From positions 20,306 through 84,305 of the forward strand of contig DIWC01000018.1 of the NCBI GenBank assembly GCA_002423425.1: a stretch of DNA of 64,000 nt, read 5' to 3'. The position numbers and the translations under genes were made by a program. The notes under the pieces were generated by a model. It saw only the letters and a program-made list of their open reading frames with translations. It made no database searches and had not been told where the DNA came from. Below, in pieces: positions 7,964 to 15,535 of this stretch (position 1 is the first letter of the stretch; every line of letters begins with the position of its first letter). This stretch comes from Peptococcaceae bacterium UBA6116. GTDB lineage: Bacteria; Bacillota; Desulfitobacteriia; Desulfitobacteriales; Syntrophobotulaceae.

Positions 7964-8911
7964 ATGGTTGAAAAATTCGACACGCATATAAGCCAGCTTA
8001 TTTCACATCTCTCTTCGAGCTATCGTGAGCAGCCGGATTCATTTACCCGGATTTCCGGGCAGCTTCCCAGCCGGGATGCTATCGTTGAGATTATTCATCT
8101 CTTACGGCAGCTTTTATTTCCTGGGTATTTCGGCAAGCAAAATCTGACCGGGAGTACTCTGGAATATCACATCGGAAACCTTCTGATCGAAATAAACGAA
8201 AAACTGAATAAACAGGTAGCCAGTGCCCTCGGGCATGAACTCAACAAAAAGGAAACTTTCGATATAATTGACGTCACGGAAAAAGCGGACGAAATATGTT
8301 GGCACTTCTTAAGCAAAATACCGCAAATACGGGAATATTTGGCGGACGATGTTCAGGCGGCTTTTGATGGAGATCCCGCTGCCGCTGACAAGGATCAGGT
8401 TATATGCTCGTATCCCGGACTATTGGCAGTCAGTATTTACAGGCTGGCACATGAGCTTTTTTTGTTGTCCGTACCGCTTATCCCCAGGATAATGACGGAA
8501 TTTGCCCATAACGAAACCGGAATCGATATCCACCCCGGAGCCAAGATCGGCAAATATTTCTTCATCGATCATGGTACGGGAGTGGTTATTGGGGAGACAA
8601 CCATTATCGGCAATAATGTTAAAATCTATCAGGGGGTAACGCTGGGAGCTTTGTCCACCAGAGGAGGGCAGAGTCTGCGTAACCAAAAGCGCCATCCGAC
8701 TTTAGAGGATGATGTGACCGTATATTCCGGTGCTTCGATTTTCGGTGGTGAAACAATCATCGGCAAAGGCTCAGTAATCGGCAGCAATGTATTTATTACC
8801 CAGTCTGTTCCGGCAGAGACCAGGGTGGTCATAAAAAATCCTGAATTGCTCTTTAAGGGACGCGAAAAGCAAGAAGCCAAACAGGAATTTTTTAATGACT
8901 TGAGCATATAA
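7964..8911 (+). CDS. epsC: Serine O-acetyltransferase (EpsC/CysE type)
   Basis: Makes O-acetylserine from serine and acetyl-CoA for cysteine synthesis. About 315 residues: an N-terminal helical SATase domain (1-190), then left-handed beta-helix hexapeptide repeats (GIDIHPGAKIGKYFFIDHG, GVVIGETTIIGNNVKIYQG) with the catalytic-site HG pair, and a C-terminal tail. I start it at ATG 7964 because GGAGGA lies 7 bases upstream; residues before that belong to the cysK relic. It would supply the intact CysK encoded at 9775. A GC-rich hairpin follows the stop. Confidence 0.92.
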   Translation: MVEKFDTHISQLISHLSSSYREQPDSFTRISGQLPSRDAIVEIIHLLRQLLFPGYFGKQNLTGSTLEYHIGNLLIEINEKLNKQVASALGHELNKKETFDIIDVTEKADEICWHFLSKIPQIREYLADDVQAAFDGDPAAADKDQVICSYPGLLAVSIYRLAHELFLLSVPLIPRIMTEFAHNETGIDIHPGAKIGKYFFIDHGTGVVIGETTIIGNNVKIYQGVTLGALSTRGGQSLRNQKRHPTLEDDVTVYSGASIFGGETIIGKGSVIGSNVFITQSVPAETRVVIKNPELLFKGREKQEAKQEFFNDLSI

Positions 8912-8924
8912 GAGTGAGGTTAAC

Positions 8925-8959
8925 AAGGGGCGATCAGCTTGCAGGCTGAGACGCCCCTT
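8925..8959 (+). terminator. Strong hairpin after the serine acetyltransferase gene
   Basis: AAGGGGCG pairs with CGCCCCTT and TCAGC with GCTGA around a short loop. The following sequence is not U-rich, so it may act as a 3' stabiliser rather than a classical terminator. Confidence 0.5.
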
Positions 8960-8961
8960 GC

Positions 8962-9250
8962 GTGCAGAGCCTTAATCTAATGAAAGAATTATTTGTAGGA
9001 TGTGTGATCACCCCGGTTTTGCTGCCCTGGATTCCAGGCAGGGCATTTGCCTGGAAAGGATGGCTTTTAGGGATTATTTGGGCTGTCATCGTGAATGTGC
9101 TTAATGGCTGGCCGGATGTGCCTCAGTATAGTTTATTAAGAGCTCTGGCATATTTGCTGATTGTTTCTTCAGTATCGGCGTTTTATGCAATGAATTTTAC
9201 AGGATCTTCAACTTTCACTTCTTATTCAGGCGTTCTGAAAGAGATGAGAA
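8962..9250 (+). pseudogene. hgcA: C-terminal membrane-domain fragment resembling HgcA
   Basis: About 95 codons encode LLPWIPGRAFAWKGWLLG, two hydrophobic spans and AMNFTGSSTFTSYSGVLKEM. That order (PGRAF, then two or more membrane helices, then a NFTGSSTFTSxSGVxKEM block) is what I recall of the C-terminal membrane domain of HgcA, the corrinoid protein of mercury methylation. The cytosolic corrinoid-binding domain is missing, there is no ribosome site, and after KEM the frame runs into antisense tetR sequence. No hgcB is visible. The match is from memory, so another HgcA-like corrinoid family is possible. Confidence 0.55.
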
Positions 9251-9567
9251 TCAGGAATAGAAACTCTCATATTCAGAGAGTCCTTTCAGGTGAGCCGTAA
9301 GAACTTCGCGGACCGTTCCACCATTTCCGGCGAGCTCATGCAGCCTAACTGCTATACGGAAACCAACTTCTTCAATAACTTCAGTCAGCAAAATTTCTCT
9401 AGTAGGAAAATGAGTAAATATCGTTCCGTGTGACAAACCTGCTGCCTTAGCAATATCAGAGGTTCTTGTGTTAAGCAATCCATCTTCGGCTAGCTGGTTT
9501 ATGGCGGCATCAATTAGATGTTTTCTTGTTCGTTCTTTCTTTCTGTTGTTGCCGTTGCATCTCTACT
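9251..9567 (-). pseudogene. Truncated TetR-family regulator
   Basis: The N-terminal DNA-binding domain is clear (LIDAAINQLAEDG, TRTSDIAKAAGLSHGTIFTHFPTREILL). The frame stops after about 100 codons, at the exact point where the convergent hgcA-like fragment ends, so the ligand-binding half is lost. Upstream, the only plausible ATG (near 9563) is one base out of frame, so an N-terminal frameshift also exists. A palindromic operator upstream survives. Confidence 0.75.
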
Positions 9568-9584
9568 ACTTGACTCCTAACTCA

Positions 9585-9602
9585 ATGAGTTTGAACTCAT
9601 TA
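9585..9602 (-). promoter_or_regulatory. Inverted repeat upstream of the tetR relic
   Basis: AATGAGTT-TG-AACTCATT is a perfect 8-2-8 inverted repeat 20 bases before the relic's first ATG, a typical autoregulatory TetR operator. With the repressor broken, it is probably orphaned. Confidence 0.5.
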
Positions 9603-9687
9603 TATGTTCCTTTGGGTGGATTGGCAAGACATTAAGAAAATAACCTTTTAGAACAAACAAACATCTTTAAAGAACAAGATAAAACTA

Positions 9688-9716
9688 TTGACAAATAGAA
9701 TAAATATAACTATTCT
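9688..9716 (+). promoter_or_regulatory. Promoter of cysK
   Basis: TTGACA at 9688-9693, a 17-base spacer and TATTCT at 9711-9716, about 60 bases before the cysK start codon. GAATA and TATTC arms flank the spacer end and could be a regulator site, but no known box is assigned. Confidence 0.55.
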
Positions 9717-9774
9717 TTTCTTCAAAACTACTAAACCTATAGACATTATATATTATTTAAGGAGTCGTTTTCTT

Positions 9775-10704
9775 ATGGGAAAAATCTATGAAGATCTGAC
9801 AGATTTGATTGGCGGGACCCCCTTGGTGAGATTGAAAAAAGTTTCAGCAGAATTAAAGGCGGAGGTCTTAGTCAAGCTGGAATCTTTTAATCCGGGGGGA
9901 AGTGTCAAAGACAGAATTGCGCTCAGTATGATCAAAAATGCTGAGGAAAAAGGTTTGATTAAGAAAGAAACGGTTATTATCGAACCTACCAGTGGGAATA
10001 CCGGGATTGGTCTGGCTTTTGTAACGGCTGCCAGGGGATATCGGCTGATTCTTACTATGCCTGATACAATGAGCGTAGAAAGGCGCAATCTTCTTAAGGC
10101 TTATGGAGCCGAACTTGTTCTTACTTCGGGAACTGACGGAATGAAAGGTGCTATCAAGAAAGCTTTGGAACTGGCAGAAGAGATTCCCAATTCCTATATT
10201 CCCCAGCAATTTGAGAATCCTTCCAACCCGGAAATACACCGGAAAACAACAGCGGAGGAAATATGGGCCGATACTGATGGGAAAATAGATATTATCATTG
10301 GCGGTGTCGGGACAGGCGGAACCATCACCGGTGTTGGCGAGATAATCAAATCCCGGAAACCAGACTTGAAAGTAATTGCTGTTGAACCTAATGATTCTCC
10401 GGTTCTTTCCGGAGGGAAGCCAGGTCCGCATAAAATTCAGGGAATTGGAGCCGGATTTATTCCTCAGGTTTTAAATTTAAATATTGTGGATGAAATTTTT
10501 AAAGTAACCAATGAGCAGGCCTTTGAAACCGGACGTAAACTTGCCAGAGAAGAAGGCATTTTAGTCGGTATTTCTTCCGGAGCGGCTACCTATGCTGCCT
10601 TGGAAGTAGCTAAACGTCCGGAAAACGAAGGAAAACTGATTGTTGTCGTACTGCCTGATACCGGCGAAAGATATTTAAGTACGGCTTTATTCCAAGAAAA
10701 TTAA
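9775..10704 (+). CDS. cysK: Cysteine synthase A (O-acetylserine sulfhydrylase)
   Basis: A PLP enzyme making cysteine from O-acetylserine and sulfide. The 309 residues are full length: the PLP lysine in NPGGSVKDR (about residue 42), the substrate loop TSGNTGIG, the phosphate loop GVGTGGT and the C-terminal ISSGAAT...PDTGERYLST. I start at ATG 9775 with AAGGAGT upstream; the longer frame starting at 9688 begins within the promoter. Its 3' end abuts a pdxS remnant. Together with EpsC it forms the complete two-step pathway from serine. Confidence 0.96.
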   Translation: MGKIYEDLTDLIGGTPLVRLKKVSAELKAEVLVKLESFNPGGSVKDRIALSMIKNAEEKGLIKKETVIIEPTSGNTGIGLAFVTAARGYRLILTMPDTMSVERRNLLKAYGAELVLTSGTDGMKGAIKKALELAEEIPNSYIPQQFENPSNPEIHRKTTAEEIWADTDGKIDIIIGGVGTGGTITGVGEIIKSRKPDLKVIAVEPNDSPVLSGGKPGPHKIQGIGAGFIPQVLNLNIVDEIFKVTNEQAFETGRKLAREEGILVGISSGAATYAALEVAKRPENEGKLIVVVLPDTGERYLSTALFQEN

Positions 10705-11119
10705 TTACGATGAAAGTAAAGTTCTTCCCCCTGCTGATGACCTTTACCATATTGACAAGCATAACTTTAAAGTTCCTTTTGTTTGCGGTTGCCGTAATCT
10801 GGGTGAAGCCTTACGCCGAATTGGAACTCCGGCGGATGCGGCTGACAAAAATCAGATAAATAATTTTATAAGGAGTTGTTCACATGAGTATGGTATCAAA
10901 GGGGGAGCTGAAGCAGGGACCAAATTTATCGACAACCTGGAGCTTTTCTCGTTGCTGGCAAATGTAGCTGATGCTAAATCCCTGGTAATTTATCCCGCAA
11001 GTACAACTCATTCGCAATTATCAGAAGAAGAACAGTTAGCTGCGGGTGTGTCTCCTGATCAAATCAGGCTGTCAATAGGGATTGAGGATGCCGAAGATAT
11101 TATTGCCGATCTTGACTAG
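10703..11119 (+). pseudogene. In-frame fusion of pdxS and metY remnants
   Basis: A 138-codon open frame with no proper start. Its first third reads DESKVLPPADDLYHIDKH and VPFVCGCRNLGEALRRI, the C-terminal region of pyridoxal 5'-phosphate synthase PdxS. After a short junction it reads YGIKGGAEAGTKFIDNLELF, ANVADAKSLVIYPASTTHS and IRLSIGIEDAEDIIADLD, the C-terminus of O-acetylhomoserine sulfhydrylase MetY. It stops at a TAG where the family has Gln, with AFTKVN still readable beyond. Neither part is functional, but the loss of metY matters because metA makes its substrate. Confidence 0.8.
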
Positions 11120-11182
11120 GCTTTTACCAAAGTTAATCTTTAAGAAGACTTTACTGACTTTTGAACTGTTAAATTATTAAAT

Positions 11183-11208
11183 AGGGGCGTCCAATGGATG
11201 CCCTTTTT
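11183..11208 (+). terminator. Bidirectional terminator between the metY relic and helD
   Basis: GGGCGTCC pairs with GGATGCCC over a 3-base loop, followed by TTTTT on the plus strand. It also serves the convergent helD gene. Confidence 0.75.
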
Positions 11209-11209
11209 A

Positions 11210-13495
11210 TCATTTCTTTAGCTCATTTTTCTTCGCCTCATCCTGCAAGGCATTATAGATTAATGGACTTTTTTCCCCGGTATAGATGACAACTAACTCG
11301 TGCAGCGCTCTTGTACAGGCAACGTAGAGCAGCTTTTTATCTATTTCATTTATATAGTTTTCTTTATTGACGTTATAGACAATTACGGCATCGAATTCCA
11401 AGCCTTTGGCCATAACCGTGGATATAATCAATGTGCCCTTTTTATAGTCCTTGTCGTGTGGCTTAACCAAGGTTAATTTCAGAGAATTTTTGAGATTAGC
11501 GTAAACAGTCTCGGACTGTTGTTGAGTCTTGCAAATAACGGCTATTGTTTTGTATCCCTTTGTTAATAATAAATTTATATTTTCCGTAATTGATTGGGGC
11601 ATCAAGGCGGCAGTTTCTTGACGAACGATTCCTGGCTGGGCACCATGCCTGTCGAATGATTCTATCTGCAAATCTTTACCGAGTAATTTTTGGCAAAAAG
11701 ACTGTATTTCCAGTGTGGATCGGTAACTTTTATGGAGGAAAAGATTAAGGTTTTTATCTTTAGCTAATATTTTGGAAATATCAACAAAAAGATCTTTTTG
11801 TTGATTTTCTGAGAAACACTGGTTAAGATCACCGAGAACGGTAAAAGCCGCATTTCTATAAAGAAGGTTGAAAATATGATATTGCAAAGGGCTATAATCT
11901 TGGGCTTCATCAATGACAACATGCCTGATATCGGAGACGGTGTCGTTGCCCTCAATTTTTAATTTGAGATAAAGCAGCGGCGCATAATCCTCATACCTGA
12001 TTTGTCCCTGACAAAGATAGTCGTTCGTTGACGAGAAATAATCTTCAAGCTCTCGGGAAAGCCGTAAATCTTTTTTTAGATCTCTCGCCACGATTGAAAT
12101 AAAATGAGGATCAGAAAAAAGCCGGCGGTAAATTTCCCAATAGTCTACCGAGGTAAACTTACGGACTCTTTGGCGAAGCGCTTGCGATTCGCGAATTGCC
12201 AGGAGTCTGCTGAATGATTTTATTTCCAGTTTGCGTCCTTCACTTGCGGCAACAATCTGTTCTAGGCGCTGCAATCTCTCTTTTTTATAGGGGTGAGTAA
12301 GAGGTAAGAGCATGTTTTCTAATTTTGCCAGTTGCTTGGCCATCGGAATATCTATTTCGTTATGAAGAAAACGGTTTTTGAGCTGTTGTCTGGTTTTAAG
12401 AGTTACTCCGGCAAAGGAAACATCCTCAAACGGAATAAGTTTATGTCCGTAATACTCGATCCAGCTGTCGAGTATGTTCCGGAAAGTCTCTGATCCTTTA
12501 AAAATAGCCCGTTTCCGGCAGTTTTCCCCTTCAATTGTATTTGAAACTGCTATCAGGTTTTCTAAATAATCTTCTCTGCGTTCGGCTGGAAATTTCTTGG
12601 CTATGAGGTTGGTTACGATATCATCATAGGTAAACTGAAACACGTTTTCTTCTCCAAGTTCAGGCAATACACCGGAAATATATTGGCTGAAAACATCATG
12701 GGGGGAGATAATAATTACGTTATTGGAGCGCAGATTGGAATGTAAGCCTTCATAGAGCAGAAAAGCGATCCGGTGAAGGGCAATTGATGTTTTCCCGCTT
12801 CCGGCAGGACCTTGGACCAAAAGCAATTGATTTACCGTATCGCGGATAATGATATCCTGCTCTTTCTGGATGCTTTCAACGATATTCCTCATCCTGGGGG
12901 AAGAGTTGCGGGCCAGTATTTCCTGAAGGATATCATCGGTGATTCTGACATTACAGTCAAAGAAATACTGTAGTTCGGAATTTTCAATCTTGTATTGTCT
13001 CTTCAGAAAGACTTCACCGGAAGCTATGCCTGAGGGCGTTTCGTAATATGCTTTTCCCTGTTCATATCTGTAAAAAATGCTGGCGATGGGTGCTCGCCAG
13101 TCATAGACGTAGACGTCGCGCGTGGTTTGATCCATAACGGTGGCCAAGCCAATATATATTTCTTCTTTATTTTTGAAACCATCTTCCAGCAAATCAAATC
13201 TTCCAAAATAAGGAGTTCTGATTAATCGTTTATATCGTTGTACATATTTCACGATATTGGCATAGGCAACTGATTGGCTGTTAATCTCCGATAAGTATTG
13301 AACAAGCTCGGTCAGTTTAGCGAAGTCATTACTGAAAGGAGCAGTATTATCGGACATGTCTTTTCTGGAAGCGATCAGCGCATTTCTATATGAAGCAGCT
13401 TCTTTGGTAACGTTTTCTAGTTCTTTATTGATAAAATCTATTGTTCTTTGGAGATACACTTTTTCAATTTGCTGTTGTTCAATATAATCTTTCAT
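11210..13495 (-). CDS. helD: HelD-family RNA polymerase recycling ATPase (UvrD-like helicase fold)
   Basis: 761 residues with an N-terminal coiled-coil arm (KVYLQRTIDFINKELENVTK), a HelD-specific segment (TPYFGRFDL, VYVYDWRAPIASIFY), then split superfamily I motor domains: Walker A GPAGSGKTSIALHR near residue 229, Walker B VVIDEAQDYSPLQ near 527, and a C-terminal motif VACTRALHELVVIY. HelD binds RNA polymerase and uses ATP to free it from stalled or DNA-bound complexes. Gram-positive HelD proteins are about 700-780 residues, so this is complete. It is transcribed alone from the minus strand. Confidence 0.88.
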   Translation of the reverse strand: MKDYIEQQQIEKVYLQRTIDFINKELENVTKEAASYRNALIASRKDMSDNTAPFSNDFAKLTELVQYLSEINSQSVAYANIVKYVQRYKRLIRTPYFGRFDLLEDGFKNKEEIYIGLATVMDQTTRDVYVYDWRAPIASIFYRYEQGKAYYETPSGIASGEVFLKRQYKIENSELQYFFDCNVRITDDILQEILARNSSPRMRNIVESIQKEQDIIIRDTVNQLLLVQGPAGSGKTSIALHRIAFLLYEGLHSNLRSNNVIIISPHDVFSQYISGVLPELGEENVFQFTYDDIVTNLIAKKFPAERREDYLENLIAVSNTIEGENCRKRAIFKGSETFRNILDSWIEYYGHKLIPFEDVSFAGVTLKTRQQLKNRFLHNEIDIPMAKQLAKLENMLLPLTHPYKKERLQRLEQIVAASEGRKLEIKSFSRLLAIRESQALRQRVRKFTSVDYWEIYRRLFSDPHFISIVARDLKKDLRLSRELEDYFSSTNDYLCQGQIRYEDYAPLLYLKLKIEGNDTVSDIRHVVIDEAQDYSPLQYHIFNLLYRNAAFTVLGDLNQCFSENQQKDLFVDISKILAKDKNLNLFLHKSYRSTLEIQSFCQKLLGKDLQIESFDRHGAQPGIVRQETAALMPQSITENINLLLTKGYKTIAVICKTQQQSETVYANLKNSLKLTLVKPHDKDYKKGTLIISTVMAKGLEFDAVIVYNVNKENYINEIDKKLLYVACTRALHELVVIYTGEKSPLIYNALQDEAKKNELKK

Positions 13496-13976
13496 TGCAC
13501 CTTATCCTTTGTTCATTACTAACTTCTTGACGAAATACTTGACCGGTTGAAATATTTATGATAAAATATTAGCATAAAAGAAGTAACATGGGTTGCTTGT
13601 GCACAATATTATAATTATATTCTAAATGGGTGTTCGAGTAAAGTAGAATATCCTTTTTTTATTCTAAAAATGTTTTTATAATAATTCCACTGATAACCGA
13701 TATGACAGGAAGATATCACTTTAAGAACCAATTTCTGTTCCATAGAATTACTCCTGTCAGACCTTATTAGTTTTTTCCAGCAGGCAAAAATTACTTTTGC
13801 CTGCTGCATGAATTCTTTGGAAATTACAATGTTCTGCCCGTCATCGTAATTATCCTTGACTGTAAATATGTTTAGTAAGGCAATATAGTTTACAAATTTG
13901 ACAGGGATACTAGAATGCTGGCAAAATAAAAATAGGAAATATTGGAAGGATCTAATGAGAATTGGAAGGTTAAATA
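13496..13976. other. 480-bp region with a plus-strand promoter and no convincing gene
   Basis: TTGACC (13539-13544), a 17-base spacer and TAAAAT (13562-13567) form a plausible plus-strand promoter, yet the next gene on that strand (tcdA) starts 400 bases later. A minus-strand frame of up to 138 codons covers 13615-14031, but it overlaps the tcdA start, has no ribosome site I can find and matches no family I know. The segment may be a long leader or a small RNA. Confidence 0.35.
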
Positions 13977-14726
13977 ATGCAAAATCAATTTTCGCGCAGC
14001 GAGTTGTTAATCGGGCAGGAAGGTTTAGCAAAACTTAAAAACAGCAAAGTGGCTATCTTTGGGCTCGGCGGTGTCGGCTCATATACGGCCGAAGCTTTAG
14101 CACGTATGGGGGTAGGCAGTTTTAAATTGATTGATTTTGATGAAATCTGCATAACCAATATTAATCGCCAACTCCATGCTTTACATTCCACTGTCGGCCA
14201 ACCTAAAGTCCAAGCCATGAAGCAGAGAATTCAGGATATCAATCCTGAGGCACTAGTTGAAACCCACATCTCTTTTTACACCGAAAAAGATGCTGAATTC
14301 TTTCTGGCCGATAAACCTGATTATGTCGTAGATGCGATTGATATAGTCAAAAGCAAAGTAAGCCTGGCCAAAGAGTGCGCGGTAAGGAAATTGCCATTTG
14401 TGTCTTGTATGGGGGCTGGTAACCGTCTTGATGCTTCAAGTTTTAAAATCGCCGATATTTCTCAGACCACAGGGTGTCCACTGGCCAAAGCTGTCCGCAA
14501 GCTTCTGAAGAAGGAGGGAATTACCGAGGGTTTTAAGGTGCTTTTTTCACCGGAACCGGTTGTCAAGCCGCTCGAACAGAGAGTGAGTTATGCCACAAAT
14601 TGTATTTGTCCAGGCGGAGATGCCCATTGTTCCAAGAAAAGACAGATCCCGGGTAGTGTTTCTTTCGTTCCTTCCGTGGCCGGTTTATTGATAGCGGGGG
14701 AAGTAGTCCGGGATATTATAAAGTAA
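13977..14726 (+). CDS. tcdA: tRNA threonylcarbamoyladenosine dehydratase (TcdA, ThiF/E1-like)
   Basis: Cyclises N6-threonylcarbamoyladenosine 37 in ANN-decoding tRNAs to its hydantoin form, using ATP. 249 residues: the glycine-rich nucleotide loop GLGGVGSYTAEALARMG (about 30-45), the E1-type segment DFDEICITNINRQLHAL, and the C-terminal cysteines (CICPGGDAHC) typical of the family. ATG 13977 follows GGAAGG by 6 bases. It stands before a GIY-YIG gene with a separate ribosome site. Confidence 0.9.
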   Translation: MQNQFSRSELLIGQEGLAKLKNSKVAIFGLGGVGSYTAEALARMGVGSFKLIDFDEICITNINRQLHALHSTVGQPKVQAMKQRIQDINPEALVETHISFYTEKDAEFFLADKPDYVVDAIDIVKSKVSLAKECAVRKLPFVSCMGAGNRLDASSFKIADISQTTGCPLAKAVRKLLKKEGITEGFKVLFSPEPVVKPLEQRVSYATNCICPGGDAHCSKKRQIPGSVSFVPSVAGLLIAGEVVRDIIK

Positions 14727-14805
14727 TATAAAAAAAGATTGACCTTTCTGTCAGAAGAATAAAAATAATTATGATGGATAATAAGAAAAAGGGATAAAGT
14801 GTAAT

Positions 14806-15075
14806 ATGTACTATGTTTATATTTTAGAATGTAAGGATGGAACCCTTTACACCGGCTGGACGGTGAATTTAGAAAAAAGGCTGGCCCGTCACAATGAAGG
14901 AAAAGGCGCCAAGTACACGCATTCTAGATATCCTGTACAACTTAAATATGCTGAGCAGGTAGCGGGCAAAAATGAAGCATGCCGTAGAGAGTATAATATT
15001 AAACTACTGTCCAGATTGGATAAAATGAAATTAATTGAGCAAAACCCTGTTAAATGCTTAATCCCTAATAAATAA
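14806..15075 (+). CDS. GIY-YIG nuclease-fold small protein (YhbQ/UPF0213 type)
   Basis: 89 residues with the GIY-YIG signature (YYVYILECKDGTLYTGWT) followed by the conserved R and H (LEKRLARHNEGKGAKYT) and the catalytic Glu region (ACRREYNIK). The family resembles the UvrC nuclease domain, but its members' cellular role is poorly defined. It is full length for UPF0213 proteins and ends at a strong terminator. Confidence 0.88.
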   Translation: MYYVYILECKDGTLYTGWTVNLEKRLARHNEGKGAKYTHSRYPVQLKYAEQVAGKNEACRREYNIKLLSRLDKMKLIEQNPVKCLIPNK

Positions 15076-15112
15076 AGCCCGGGTCAAAAGTTTGACTTGG
15101 GCTTTATTTTTG
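15073..15112 (+). terminator. Intrinsic terminator after the GIY-YIG gene
   Basis: AAAGCCC...TCAA pairs with TTGA...GGGCTTT, followed by ATTTTT. It begins within the stop region of the gene. Confidence 0.85.
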
Positions 15113-15124
15113 TGGAGAATTTCA

Positions 15125-15439
15125 TTACTGCAGAGGCATCCCTGAATCTTGTTCATAATTCTTTATTAAGGGATGGAGGACAACGGCTGTTGCAAGCCCG
15201 AGATAGGCGGAAATAAACCCGAAACACAATAATGAGACTATCTGCTGCCAGTTCAGGCCAACCGTATGATTATAGAGGTAAACTGCGAGACCGCACCAAA
15301 ATCCTTGGCAAAACGGGCATGAAAAGAGCTTGCGAAAAAAATATCCTTTTTGTTTAAGATACAATCTGATCTTTTTAAAAAGCACAAAGTCAAATAAGAA
15401 AAAACGGATGCTTAAAGCCACCAAGAGTTCAAATAACAT
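15125..15439 (-). CDS. Small membrane protein of unknown function
   Basis: About 104 residues with an N-terminal hydrophobic helix (FELLVALSIRFFLFDFVLF), a Cys pair in SCPFCQGFWCG, and two more hydrophobic spans (LAVYLYN; IVSLLCFGFISAYLGLATAVV). The CPFCxGFWxG motif recalls the DUF1360 membrane family of Firmicutes and phages. I prefer ATG 15439 because GGTGATG precedes it; an upstream TTG at 15454 has no site. It is probably an inner-membrane protein. Confidence 0.65.
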   Translation of the reverse strand: MLFELLVALSIRFFLFDFVLFKKIRLYLKQKGYFFRKLFSCPFCQGFWCGLAVYLYNHTVGLNWQQIVSLLCFGFISAYLGLATAVVLHPLIKNYEQDSGMPLQ

Positions 15440-15535
15440 TTTTTCATCACCCAATATTTGAAATAAGATTTATATGATATTCCATTTTATGGAAGTAATA
15501 AATATTTGGTGAATCTTTTTTGGCGGTATTTAAGC

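Noticed and set aside
7757..8911. A natural fusion of cysteine synthase C-terminus with serine acetyltransferase
   Set aside because: The cysK part is a frameshifted relic and the acetyltransferase has its own ribosome site and complete N-terminal domain.
13615..14031. 138-codon minus-strand gene
   Set aside because: It overlaps the start of tcdA, has no ribosome site and no recognisable family, and the region's promoter faces the other way.
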